Under the pieces are notes generated by a model, which ran no database searches, had not been told where the DNA came from, and was given only the letters and a program-made list of their open reading frames with translations. A stretch of 64,000 bases of DNA, taken from the NCBI GenBank assembly GCA_022836615.1, contig MU405244.1, positions 62,001 through 126,000 on the forward strand, given 5' to 3'. Source of the DNA: Annulohypoxylon bovei var. microspora. Its lineage: Eukaryota; Ascomycota; Sordariomycetes; Xylariales; Hypoxylaceae. This document shows, piece after piece, positions 1 through 11,337 of this stretch. A program made the position numbers and the translations under genes. Every line of letters starts with the position of its first letter. The stretch's first letter is position 1.

Positions 1-1928
1 AAGGAATCAATTTAGTAAGCATCTTAAGTAATCACTTTTTCCACCCACCTGGTCCATGCGCGAGAGCCAGCTTTTTATTTTTCAAAAAATTACCTTTTCG
101 CGAACGGGCCACCTCAAAAGCTGAGACCGCTTGATTTGATTGGTAAAAAAGTGAAAATTAAACCCACCCTTAAAACGATGCACCCAATCAATCGTTGTGG
201 CGGAGATCCGGGATTATCGCGATAAGAGATTTTGATAAGGACCACCTTCGTTAAAACCTAAGCCGGTTTTTTGATTGGTTCAAATTCCTATCGATAAGCA
301 CGGACTTTCGTATGCATCTCATTGTACCAGCTTCGATAACCTGCTTTATATTTGCACTTAAATAACTTTGCTAATATCACGTTTAAAGTAAAATTATTTC
401 CATAATTCGATAGCTAACTCACAAAGAAACCGAATGATCTAGGTTGCATCATAATCGGATAAGTATTGATATAAATATCTAATGGATCGTGTAAGGTATC
501 AATATTGAAGCGTTTCGGGGGTGTCACGTGCGACCGGTCGCAGCAACAACATTAAGAGCGGCGATACAACAGCTTATTTCGTACAAAATATAGCGTGCAA
601 CTTGTTGAAATTTATATCTTTAAAATTGCCTAATCGAGAGCTATAAGGAGATCTATTTGTTTTTAAATTAAACCAATTAGAAAGAAAGTTATTTGAATTT
701 AAACTTAACGGTATTATGTATTAGCTTTTAATGGTTGCGTGGCTTATGAGCCTTGAAATAATAAATATTTATTTATTTATCCGTATGATTATTAATCCAA
801 GTACTTTTTTATTAATTTTAAGTACATATCTATGTACCCTTACCTTATTAGGAATAGCCTCTTCCATTTTTGAAAACTCAAAACGTTTTGTTGCACAGTT
901 GTACGAACAGGCCTCCATAGTGCCGTGGATCGACGCATAGCTTGGTTCTAGCTAGGATATACTGGGATATACTGATGATGTTAATGCATCCGAAGCAACG
1001 CAGACCTGCCCAATCAAAATTCTCCGCATGTGATGGCTTAGACGTCTCTGGCTATAGCTCCACCTATAGTCTTTCGAGATCATGTATAGGATTAGTCGGG
1101 GATGCCAATTGGGCAGCCTCACGCTTGCGTGCAGGAACCCGCAAGAACCATCGCGAACTTGAAGACGGCCGAGTGTCCATTTATCGTACAGAGACAAGTC
1201 CATCGGAGGCGATGCATGCGTACGAATCGGTAAGCAAAGGTCAGTTGGATCGGGCGTTGACTGATGATGGCCTATTCACCTTGCCTCTTCTGTGGGCTCC
1301 TACATGTCTGCCGGACGGATACTATGGAACAGAATTGACAACGTGTATTAGCATCTCCGGCCGATAACTCTAGGCTCTTGGAATCAGTGGCACGTGTTCA
1401 ATATTCGCCCACGAAGCGCGAAACTAGTACATACATATGTATGCAGATACCTCGTATGCAAAGATTTACGATGGAATCGGTAGTTCCACAGGTGCTTCGT
1501 ATCCACAAGGCGACGATGTTCATTATTTTAATTTGTCTTAATTGATCAATTCGCCTCGTCCAGATCGAGGCCTAGATAGGTAGCTATCTGATAGGAGCTG
1601 ACCTTGCGGACTTGCGGGGTCTTCTTAGAGTGTCCCTACCTAATCCCTAAAGGTGCTTCCACTATCAATTGGTATCGTGAAGTTGCAATGCCAAGCCTTC
1701 AACACGTTTTATCTCTGCACTTTCCAGCTCATAGTTCAGTCGTCCCTAACGTGACTCAATTGATGTTGCAGAGTCTTGGCGATACTGTTTCTCTCTTTTT
1801 TCTGGTGAAACAAAAAACACAATGCCTGTCCCTCGATGCTTGTCCTCGAGCATGCCAGCTCGGATCCCTAACGCCAAGGCCGATTTTGGTATCATAACTG
1901 AAAAGAAAACCCCGGGTCGTCACCTCTC
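1..1928. other. Intergenic; A+T-rich left end with one dispersed repeat
   Basis: Positions 1-720 are visibly A+T-rich with no sustained frame. A copy of a dispersed repeat lies at about 797-917. Open frames of up to 141 codons around 942-1367 and 97 codons around 1604-1897 show no recognisable motif, and there is a competing 83-codon frame on the opposite strand at 952-1203. I see no supported gene here. Confidence 0.5.
797..917 (+). repeat. Dispersed repeat, copy A
   Basis: The last roughly 70 bp (about 849-917) match 43003-43071 at around 60 of 69 positions by eye. Both copies stop matching just after the shared AACAGGCCTCCA. Further upstream the match continues but is weaker and needs small gaps. 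Copy A tends to carry T where copy B carries C, as expected after C-to-T mutation of repeats. In one frame both copies share the peptide NSKRFVA(Q/K)LYEQAS, so the element may once have been coding. The family is unidentified. Confidence 0.6.
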
Positions 1929-2766
1929 TTAACTTTTCTCGTCCATAGTGCCGTGATTTGTGGAATCCACCTCCAAATCAAGTCTGGCAACCTGCGGTTC
2001 CTGCGGGTGACTAGCAACTCTTAGCGAGCGGCTGGGCGTCGCCTTCTCCTCGTCGTCTAGGCGAATTGTACCGTCCTTGGCAGAACAAAAGGAGCGGAAT
2101 CTAAAGTAACGTCAGCCCAAAGTAGTAATAAGGATTCGAAAGTGACCAGTATACTTACGTGTGTCGAAGTGCGCTCAAGAGAACGGCGAGAACCATAGCA
2201 GCGGCGAGCATGGGGACTGCGAGGAAGGGAAGTGCGAACATGGCCGTATCTGTGGTCTTGTGCACACACTTGAAATGCAACACGTTGTCTTGAGAGACAT
2301 AGGGTATGTAAGTCCACGACTCGCGCGATGCCTTGGTCTCTAGCTCCACAATAGTTTCCTGTCGTTCGATCTCGGCATTGTTCGCACGTGTCTCCTCTCT
2401 CATAATGCTAGACTCCGGGAATGGCGATAGCTTCTTAGGATGAGCTAGCGAGGAGAGGAAGTGAAGGACATTAGGAGTCTCCCAAGATTTGGCACCCGCA
2501 AGATGGGCAGGTAATTGCATGCGTCGGCCATCTTCTGCGACGACGAAGATGGGGCGCTTCTCAGTTGACACTCGTGGTGATTTGAAGAAAGAGAGCGAGA
2601 AGGACTTGGTCTGGTGTACAGGTTCCGTAAGTTGTGTTGTCTGTTGCACATGGGACGATGATGCATCGTTGGATTGGCTCGGGATTTTATCGAGCGTGAC
2701 GACCGGAGCTGCAAGAGCCCAGGGTGCGGCCAAAAGGACGCATAATACAGATGCTAAGTTCTTCAT
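1929..2766 (-). CDS. Secreted or single-pass membrane hypothetical protein, two exons
   Basis: The function is unknown. The model has exon 1 at 2159-2766 and exon 2 at 1929-2100, with a 58-nt intron (2101-2158). The donor is GTAAGT and the acceptor TTTAG follows a GGCTGAC branch-like site. The product is 259 residues. It begins with a clear signal peptide (MKNLASVLCVLLAAPWALA, cleavage probably near residue 20). A hydrophobic stretch at about residues 177-200, rich in Ala, Leu and Val, is followed by Arg-His and then a polar tail from exon 2. This suggests a type I membrane protein with an outward, Ser/Gln/Lys-rich region and a cytoplasmic tail of about 55 residues rich in charged residues. 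The intron falls directly after the membrane segment. Without splicing, the frame would stop a codon after this segment, so RNA data would decide the tail. No conserved domain is recognised. Confidence 0.7.
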
Positions 2767-3401
2767 GATGATGAACTATTGACTGACTTGCCGATTTGTT
2801 GTTTAATTGAAAGATGAATTTTTCAATTGATGTGTGAAGGTTTAAAAAAAGAATAGAGGTCAATATGATGGATCGGAAGGAATTTGGTAGGATTTGCACG
2901 AGAATAAGTATTCCCAGCAAAAAGTCCTCAAACGTGAGCGGCGACAACGTTTAAAGATGAAAATGGATATCTCTCGGCGTCCTAGCCAAGTTCTGTAACA
3001 TTCGAGACAGAACGAGACAGTAATGTTGTAGTAGTGATGGAATCGGGAGACTCGTCGTAGGGATTGTGTGGGACGCAGGACGAGTTGGAAGGTTTAAACG
3101 GTCCCCTAAGTTCTTGGCGATCGATTCAAGCTGATCCAAGCCTGTCAGGTACGCGGGAGACAGGAGAGGATTTTATTAGGTAAGAAACGCCAAGTGCCAG
3201 GTGCGTGAGGAGTCGATTATTGGGGAGAAATTCGGTAGACGAAGTGCGACGTCTAGCACATTTAGCATTCGGGACGTTCCTCTGTGGGGTGATTTAAAGA
3301 AAAAGAAGGAAGATAAGAACAAGAACGTGAATTAAATTCACAACGCGCCGTCGCCAAGGAAATGTTTTTCTAGAATTCCAAGACCCATGTGATATTGATA
3401 G

Positions 3402-3433
3402 GTATGATATGTATGATATGTATGATATGTATG
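3402..3433. repeat. 9-bp tandem repeat (GTATGATAT)3
   Basis: Three exact copies of GTATGATAT at 3402-3410, 3411-3419 and 3420-3428 are followed by a partial copy GTATG. It lies in intergenic DNA. Confidence 0.9.
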
Positions 3434-5024
3434 GTTGACGGGTAGGTCACACGGTAATGATGAATCGGAATGTTGTTCAAATACTGTACTGCAGAAGAGA
3501 AACCTTTTTGGTGACACGGTTTCAAATGGGAACGATCTGAACAATTTGAATGATTCGGACGAGTTCTTTTTAATTATTCGGGGAATTGACCACCCTACAC
3601 AGCGTGTTGTGTTGAGAGAGAAGAGCTGCATGAACAAATGCCTATTGGGGTTCGCCGACTAAATGCACTAAGCATTAGGAACTAGTACCTTGGGGACACT
3701 GGGGACGGTGACTCGGCTCTGTCGGTTTTGACTAGTGAAAAACGACTAACCACTGGGCAGCGTAGATCTCGTTTATTAATATGCGGATAAAATGGAGAAC
3801 GAACAAACCTCCACTAAGACACTCCATCACCTCTTCCTATTACCTATTATTCCGGGGAACGAGGTGGGTTGAAAGGCACCTCTCCAACAACTCGTCCTAC
3901 CCAAGCAGCCCAAGGTATGGATGTATTATATGGACGTAAGTTTGCAGGTGTGTTAGTGTGTTACTTTGTTAGGTACTTTGTGCGTAGCCTATGGTACCGA
4001 ATCCTTCTTGTTAACTTTTAATTGACCGTAATATGACGAAATGTTATGGCACCAGCTGAACTCGTCAGAAGCTGCGCCTCGCTAAATATTCACCAACAGC
4101 ATAAGAGAGGCTAATATGACTCCCTCATCAAATCCCGACACTGGAGATCTATTCAATCATTACTATGTAGATATATATACCTGTCCATGGATATCGTCGA
4201 GTGCATACTTATTTTGTAGGTACCATCTAGCAAAACATTCTTGAGATGAACAGAGTCAGTAGCTCAAAAGACCATAGGTGACGGACTTTCCATTGTTGCC
4301 CTACGTTACTAGCACTACTACACCGTAATTCCCCTATGAGCGGACAAATCGCATGTACATTTGGTACCTTAGGTATTTAAGCTAGCCACTCAGCGTCCAA
4401 TGATCTTCGAGCAGTATCCGAATCTGGCAAGGACTTTGACTCTAGCGCCAAGAGCATGTTTTCCATTTTTAGACCTGTCCAGACCTTCGGCTTCTGAAAT
4501 AAAAGCTTGACTCGACTTGGTTGACCGGAGCGTTGATAGGCTAGGTAATTACCAATTACCAATTACAATAAAACAAGCTTCTGTCCCTTTGTGTACCTTC
4601 AACCCAAGATCTCGACCGGTAAACTGAGACAAACATGAACGCCATTGTGCAACCTGTAGAATAGTACTTTTCGGTATATTTGATTGTTATTTCATTGATA
4701 ATCCCACCTGTGATAAGAATCTCTACCTTTGATATCCGACATACCTACACAGCTATGCAAGATATGTATATTTCTTTGCGGTCAAGGAAGACAAATATCG
4801 ATACTGAATTGATAGCCTATTAGTATAATGAATCTTCGAATTCTATACTGCGATTTAGGTTGTTCTATACTCAAATAGGATCGCAATCATACGACTGCCT
4901 AAGCTAGCAGTCTACACCCTTGTAATTCAGCATAGAGAGCTCGTATATACTGGTCAGGAAATTACCTACCTAAGGTAGGTAGTAGTCGAGACTAGCAGGT
5001 GCTACCCATATTTCAAGCTCTACC

Positions 5025-5052
5025 TACGAAGGTTAAAGCCTTAACCTTCGTA
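5025..5052. repeat. Perfect inverted repeat (12-bp arms, 4-nt loop)
   Basis: TACGAAGGTTAA at 5025-5036 and its exact reverse complement TTAACCTTCGTA at 5041-5052 are separated by AGCC. It could form a cruciform or, if transcribed, a stem-loop. It has no T-tract to suggest a terminator and no assigned role. It lies about 360 bp upstream of the GPI2 start. Confidence 0.85.
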
Positions 5053-5184
5053 CCATTCAATGCATCATATAATAATACTAACTTTGCCAAGACTCCAAAC
5101 TATTCCTTCCCGTATGTGAAATCTGGAATTATCCGTCAGCTTGCTATGGCTGGCGGTAGCTAGGGCTAACTAAGGCTAAGCTGA

Positions 5185-5230
5185 GTGGGGCCCCAGGCTT
5201 AACAATTGAACCTTATGGCAGGGGCCCCAC
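5185..5230. promoter_or_regulatory. Paired GGGGCCCC blocks upstream of GPI2
   Basis: GTGGGGCCCC at 5185-5194 is matched by its reverse complement GGGGCCCCAC at 5221-5230. Each half contains the self-complementary octamer GGGGCCCC. The pair sits 180-225 bp before the GPI2 start codon, where a promoter would be expected. A regulatory role is inferred from position and symmetry only. Confidence 0.35.
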
Positions 5231-5408
5231 CAAATGTCCAGGTCAAAGGCTCAGCTCTCCAGGGGCTAGAATCTAGAATCGATTAATTCTCCATCATCAA
5301 TTCTCCATCCTTAGCAACATGCATATCATCACAAGGCTGTAGAGCAGCCCACCCCAAGCCTCGGCAGCCAGACCCGATTTCGATGACCAGTCGGATACGA
5401 GCTCAGAA

Positions 5409-6953
5409 ATGTCTATTTCTAGTCTTGGCTCCTCGGCTACGGCCGCGATATCAGCACTTGACCGCGATGGACCATCACCACCACCGCCGCAACCTGGATT
5501 GACACGCGCCGCGACTCTCCCTATCGAGTTACATTCGCCGCGAACCGCTCGCTCCCACCTTGCCCCCGAGGATGCCTTCAATGCAGCACCGCCCTCACGA
5601 CGGCAATCGGGCTTCGAGGCCAATGGCATCAACGATACCCGCGCTGAGTCGCGATCGCGGAAGATGAGCTCGAAGCTCGGTAGTAGAAGTAGGAGTCGGC
5701 GGCGGCGACGCAATTGGAAGAAACTACTCTGGGTAAAGCAATCTTGTACGCACTATCCCCTCGTATGATATCTATTGTGTCGGTATTAACAACTTTATTT
5801 AGACCCAGATAATTACACAGACCAAGCCACCTTCCTCGAGAACCTCCAGCGCAACCCGCGTCTCCAACCGTACGAATTCTGGCCCCTCGTAGCCGACTCT
5901 ACCGTCATTCTGCAGCAAGTGTGCTCCGTCACTATATTCGTTGTGTGTTTCGTTGGGATATTCCAAGAGCGCGTGTCCCCCGTTGCCGTCGTAGGCTGGG
6001 GCAGCTTTGCGACGTTCGTGGGGTGGTTGCTATGGGATTGGTGGGTTGGTCAGGAGGATGAGGACGAGGTCCTACAGAGACGCCGCAGTAACCGCAGCCG
6101 TTCAACGAGGGAGCAAAATAGGAGAGACCGCTTGATTGCCGCGGGAGGAGGCACGCCGTCTGCCGCGAGCTCAGTGACGAATCTGGCAGCGACGGAACGA
6201 GCATACCCGCAGGGAAGTCTGGGGGCTACGCGACAGTCCCACTCCGCATCGGCCACATCTCTCCAGTCCAACGCATCCCAAGGCCGGAGATCTTCCGAGT
6301 CCGTCGAACCGCCGAGCCATCGTCCCTCTTCCCCCCTACGTAACGGCCGGGCCAATCTTCGCCTCAGCACGGCCAAGTCCGCTATCCTTATCTATTTTAC
6401 TCTCCTCGGGCTGTCGCCCATATTAAAATCCCTAACTCGCTCTACCTCATCCGACAGCATCTGGGCTATGTCTTTTTGGTTGTTGGCAATCAATATCTTT
6501 TTCTACGATTACTCCTCGGGGCCCGTCAAGTTCCCGGCCTCCCTCTCCACGAACGCGGCGCTGATGGCGTCCACGGTGCTCGCCTCACGCCTGCCCTCCA
6601 CAGGGCAGGTTTTTAGCCTCACTTTATTCAGCATCGAAGTGTTCGGGTTGTTTCCCGTCTTCAGACGATACGCCCGGCACCGGAGCTGGAAATACCATGT
6701 CGCGCTCTCCGCACTTCTCGTGATCGGCGCCGGAGGCGGGGTCGGCTTGATACTAGGCGGAGACAAGGACGACGTGTGGCCGTGGAAAAGCGGGCTCCTG
6801 GGAGTCTTGGTAGCGATGGTCATCGCCATCGTCGCCATGGGCGGGTGCAGCTGGTGGCTTATTGGCCTGCAGAAGTATAAGAACGCTATCAACGGGCCCT
6901 GGGACCAGGCTAGGCCTATCATCATCAGCAGAAGGCTTTGGGATGACGAATGA
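5409..6953 (+). CDS. gpi2: GPI2/PIG-C, subunit of the GPI-GlcNAc transferase complex
   Basis: This is a membrane subunit of the ER complex that transfers N-acetylglucosamine from UDP-GlcNAc to phosphatidylinositol, the first step of GPI-anchor synthesis. Exons are 5409-5745 and 5803-6953. The 57-nt intron has donor GTACGC and acceptor TTTAG. Splicing restores the family signature: WKKLLWVKQ at the end of exon 1 runs into YPDNYTDQATFLENLQRNP, followed by PYEFWPLVADSTVI. The 495-residue product starts with a low-complexity Ser/Pro/Arg-rich region with an Arg-rich stretch at about residues 93-106. It then has several hydrophobic membrane segments split by a polar Ser/Arg-rich loop between the second and third, which is typical of filamentous fungal members. 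An alternative donor GTAAAG at 5733 would lose the conserved VKQ and read into a stop. The start ATG is the first of the open frame; a later start cannot be excluded. Confidence 0.9.
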
Positions 6954-8016
6954 AATGGGATTATGAAGAGCCGGTAAGCGGATTGCTTTGTACATAGACA
7001 GCATCATGGCTTCGTAGCGATATGAACATGGTAAAAATTACATGATTACACTTCTGTTCTTAAGACTATTTTAAGTGAAAGTTGAGTATTTACTACCTTC
7101 AAGGTATTAAATGTTCTCATGTTGTAGCTTTCATCGACTTTCGAGGGACTTTGGCTGGGGTTCTATATAGAATTGGTGAGCTCTCTAATATCCCAACTCA
7201 ACATCTTGCTCGTTTGGCGAAGCTTTTGATGCCACTTGTCTACTCCTCGAAGAGGTCTTTTCTGTCTTGGCAAATTTCGCGATAGGGTTTCCCCGGACAA
7301 TGTGCCTCGTCCAAAGAAATTCTAGCAGCATAGGCTAGGAGCATCGACCTATTCCGATTTTAAATTCCTTCTAAATTTTGGTGTCTCTACCCAGATATAT
7401 CAATCGAACAGGTGAGCAGGATGAGTTTAGAACCAGATCGACTTAGGTAAGGGCATTAGATAGGTACATATCTAATTATGCTAAACTAGTATTGTTTAAG
7501 TGGTTAGCAGTAGGTATATATCACATTACCACAATCTAATTAATCCAGAATAGATTTTCTATCTGATTTTATTCATATTTTACGTGTTTCTCGTCACTTT
7601 CCGAATATCATGGGTATATATGTACCTATGTACCTACCCCGCCCCCTTTTATGCGTGGCTTATGCGTGTGGCGTTAGCTAGCATTGTGGCTTGCTATTAT
7701 AAAGGGGGGCAGATGACTACACTCCTTAGGAGTTCGTTTTCTCCACCTTTTCACTTCATTATTTTATCTTAGCATTCTACAAGACAGTCCATTTAGAAAT
7801 GTTTTACGAGGCCATGGGCACGGTGTGTTAAGGTCTGTGGGTAACGAGAGTCGTATTGAAGTTTAAGGAGATCTACGCACTTCCCGCGACACCCTCCATT
7901 AGAACATAGTCATGAAGGACATTAATGAAGCCATCTCCTCGCATTAACCCCCCAGAAACATTCACCCTCTCCCATAATCAATATCAGACTACATCATCCC
8001 ACAGCGTATGAGCAAT
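6954..8016. other. Intergenic, nothing recognised
   Basis: This is the 3' flank of GPI2 and the 3' flank of the small minus-strand gene. It has short CCTA/TAGG tracts and A+T-rich stretches around 7480-7620. The open frames at 7082-7285 and 7584-7772 have no motif, and I regard them as chance. Confidence 0.5.
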
Positions 8017-8320
8017 TTAGTTCTTGCGTTCGTTCATTGCCTCCCAGTTCTGGTCCCAGCGTCTCAGCTCCTCCTCAATATTCCGTCCGTCAGGCTGCTC
8101 GCCGATGGCGACTTGTTCGTGCCGATGGTTCTCATCCAAATATGTCTGCATATTAAGGGGGAACCTGTATTTAACCGATTTGTCGCGAGTCGTACCTTTA
8201 GGCTTCTTGGTCTTTGAAGAGCGACTAGAGGAATTGGCGCTGTGGGTAATAGTGAGAACCTTTGCCGTATGACTTTTGATTTCTTGGAGGGCAGTAAAGA
8301 ACTTACCTGTGCTTGCCCAT
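8017..8320 (-). CDS. Possible small conserved-type protein, 78 residues, two exons
   Basis: I do not recognise this protein. The model joins a 14-nt first exon (8307-8320, ATGGGCAAGCACAG) to exon 2 (8017-8239) across a 67-nt intron. The donor is GTAAGT and the acceptor is ACCCACAG. The split codon gives Ser, and the frame then stays open to a TAA. The protein starts MGKHSANSSSRSSKTKK, a basic Ser/Lys-rich N-terminus, and continues with YRFPLNMQTYLDENHRHEQ. It ends in a charged, probably helical region (IEEELRRWDQNWEAMNERKN). It has no signal peptide or membrane segment and would be soluble, either nuclear or cytoplasmic. Support comes from the near-consensus donor, the protein-like composition and the clean stop. 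Opposing frames of about 70-90 codons cover the same DNA, so this needs homology or RNA support. Confidence 0.5.
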
Positions 8321-9562
8321 GTTGTCTGTTATTCAATATTCGAACAATATCTGAGGTTTGTTGGGTGAAAATGTGTTAATTCGCAGACTCTAATGAGGAA
8401 TTGTGTTTATGTGAGGAGCCAGTCGCAATTCCATTCACGTCCCATGAGGGGTTGGGAACAATTCTTTTATATCATTGCAAATTCATGAATTTGACGCTCA
8501 GAGACTGTTTTCCTTAAGCTATAGATTCTGGCCCTTGGCAGGGGACTTTTTGTTTCCTGGGTCGCGGCAACACCAATTACTGTGTCCCTTCGACGCGTAC
8601 CTCAGGGTGTTTCCGCCTAACAGAACATCAATTCCCTTTCTGAGGGATGGAACTATAGCTGATTTAGCAGTGTGAGCAGGCTTTAAGAGCCGCATCCGCC
8701 AGTGTATTGGTAATCTCTGTCCTGGTCAAATCCTTAATCGTTTAGTGGTCTGTCTGGAACGTTCCCTGCTGAAATTGGAGGTACCCAGTCATTATCATAC
8801 TTACCTACCTACCTACTCTTGAAGGAAAAGTGAATGAACCACCTACCACCTCGATGGTTTGTGGACCGGTGGCTGATATTGCCAAGAAACTATGCACACA
8901 CTCACAAAGAGCAATTCATCACTCCCCAAGGGATACTAACAGACGTTGGTAACTTGCTCATCTTCGTGGCAGTGCGATTCTGATAGGATTTGATCCTAGC
9001 CTCATAATGCAAGTGTGCAGATAACTTACATAGACCATCGTCTACTTCTTCCCTTGTGACTCATGTAGGAAAGTCGGCATTGGTATCCTCTTGATCATTA
9101 CCTCTCTATCACCAAAACGCAACATTACCTGAATTTATTGTTCATGAGAGTCGTGTAACTAAGCCAGAAATGAAATTTGGCTAATTGTCTCTTTGCCCAA
9201 GTTCTGATATATATAAACACGCTGATGATGGTAGTTATGGTGTCCCTTTGCCCTCATTGTCCAAATGCCAGTTGGTGCTTTGACTTTTGTATTTGAATTT
9301 ATCGCAAATAGTTTGGTATATGTAGGTAGGTAGGCATATTCATAGGTATTCACAATTCACAACGGAGTGCTTATGACACTCAAGGGTATATCGATGATAA
9401 TTAGAATGACCATATATAACGAAACTATGAAGTGTGAAATAAGAATATAGAGATTCATACATAATGAAAGCCACTACATAAACTAATATCACCCCTCAAT
9501 TTCAGTCTAAATACATTCTTCCATAACATGTATATGATATTAGAAAATATATCCTACTCAGC
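8321..9562. other. Intergenic, nothing recognised
   Basis: Contains the upstream flank of the small gene and the 3' flank of the zinc-finger gene. Tetranucleotide tracts occur at about 8801-8816 and 9321-9335. No frame carries a recognisable motif. Confidence 0.5.
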
Positions 9563-11337
9563 CTAGCCGATTATCTCTTGGCTATATGAAACCCTTTTCT
9601 TCTTCGGGTTCTCGAGCTCACCAATAGCGGAGCTATCTCGGCGCTTCTTAGAGTTGTCCGCATGCTGGTGGGATTTACGAGCGTGGGTGGCCCGGTTATC
9701 TGGTCGAGTATATACCTTCTCACAGTGCTCGCATTTATATTCCGTCTTCGTATGACCCCTGACATGTTTCTGGTAGTACGCCCTGAAGTTTGCTGCCTTT
9801 CCTTTAGGTTTGTACATACAATGAGGACACCGAAAATCTTGCTCTAGTAGTTCCGCGTCGGGCGGTTGGTCAGAGCTTGAAGATGGAATTGACGAGTTCA
9901 AGGGTGAGGGAGTAGCAGGGGACATGAAGTTCGTAGTGACGTTTTCATCCGCAATTGCAGCGAAAGGACTCAAATAAGTTCCAATATTATGTAATTGTGT
10001 CTCCATCATAGGTGTAGATGACGATAAGTCCCCTATACCTAGATGTTCCACGCTGCTCATAGGGTCTAGAGTACCTTCGTCATAAAAGGTGTAATTCTCC
10101 CATTCGGAGTTGTTCACAACAGGCTCAGGATAACTTGTTTGGATAGAGAGTGATTGTTCTTGCCCACTAGAAGTGCTTGGTAGACGAAAAGAAGGCCCTG
10201 GAATTGCCAAGTTTTTCGTATATTGTGGATCATAGAGCCGTGTTGATCGGGGTCGTTGCCAGTTAATTTGTATTTGTTTCATGCCGTGAATGTCATGTGG
10301 AATTGCCTCAATATCAGATGCACTGTTAGAGCTGTGATGGTACTTCGCCGATAAGCTTTGACTTTGGGAGTTGTTGGTAGATGTCGTTGTTGACGACCCA
10401 GTGAATGCTGGTGACACGACCAACCGACTTGCTGGCGATGAATCCAACTCTGATATTATGTTGGACGAAGGCGACTGAGCTGAAAAGGTGTATGGGGAAT
10501 GATTGAATTTGTTGTTTGACTGTATCTCCTCGTAAGTTGGCAATTCGATGAGACATTCTGAAGACATTTCGGTGGGAAGAGCTGAACCAAATACTTTGAT
10601 AGCATGCGAATTTGAGCTGAATGGTCCGATAGGGGGTTGTGACTCCGTGGCAAGTGGATTGCAGCGACTGTCAAATACTTTAGGATTTTCAAATAGTCCA
10701 TCAGGTGTTAGGGAATAGCCGCAGTTTTTACACTGTCCTAACAAAATAACTGAATCCGGTTGAGAACTGGCAAATTTTCTGATAAAATCCAGTGCCGCCT
10801 TGAGTTTCTTCTGTGCCCTATGTTTGAAACTTGGCCTGTTCCATGAACAACTTTTGTTGGAGGTTGTCCGAAATCCCTCGACGTCATCGCATTCTGGACA
10901 CCGAAGAAACCCTTTCTTGAAGAATTCGCAGTCTTTGAGATGTAGAAGCATCTGCTTAGGGTCACCAAAGCTGGGCTTTGGGCAGTTTTCCATGGGACAG
11001 CGGCAACTTTCGAACGACTTGGGATCATTATCGAGAAAATAGAACTCGAGCATGCGAGCCCAGAGACGACTTTGATAGCAGTCATCTACTATGCCTTTGA
11101 GGAATCTTTATGCAAATATATATGAGTTTAAGATCATGGCGAAGAAAGAATAGGAGACAAGACTAACAGGCATGGCTGATCCATATTGCTCTGACTGGGG
11201 ATCTCGGCATGACTAGGGGTCTGCTGGATATTACTATCTCGTTGTTGACACTTATGGTTGGTTTCGTTGGCCTTGAGTGGAACACTGCCCATTAATTCTG
11301 ACATATTGTTGAATTTTCTGTTGGGAAACAAATTCAT
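9563..11337 (-). CDS. Zinc-finger regulator with an N-terminal Cys/His region and two C-terminal C2H2 fingers
   Basis: This is a probable nuclear DNA-binding protein with unknown targets. The core is a 496-codon open frame (9563-11053). I extend it upstream because the frame stays open into GIVDDCYQSRLWARMLEFYF, and a 62-nt intron (11106-11167; donor GTTAGT, acceptor ATAAAG) joins it in phase to an upstream exon. With a start at 11337 the product is 570 residues; the upstream frame also allows a start at 11457 (610 residues). In the 570 numbering, residues 83-130 carry CRCPMENC and CPECDD motifs. The middle is Ser/Thr/Pro/Asn-rich. Two fingers lie near the end: C483/C486/H504/H508, with a long loop, and C515/C518/H531/H536. 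Basic KKRR and PKKKRV clusters look like nuclear localisation signals. The acceptor AAAG is unusual, so the N-terminus is uncertain; the core frame is not. Confidence 0.75.

Larger units (their letters stand above)
2767..5408. other. Intergenic, with tandem repeat and two inverted repeats
   Basis: No supported gene. It holds a 9-bp tandem repeat at 3402-3433, several TAGG/CCTA tracts (for example near 4965-4982), a perfect 12-bp hairpin at 5025-5052 and paired GGGGCCCC blocks at 5185-5230. The last 200 bp presumably contain the GPI2 promoter and leader. The open frames around 3338-3662 and 4377-4562 have no recognisable features. Confidence 0.5.

Noticed and set aside
942..1367. 141-codon plus-strand frame with an 83-codon opposing frame
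   Set aside because: No recognisable motif; a brief resemblance to a retroelement GDANWA string is not backed by neighbouring blocks.
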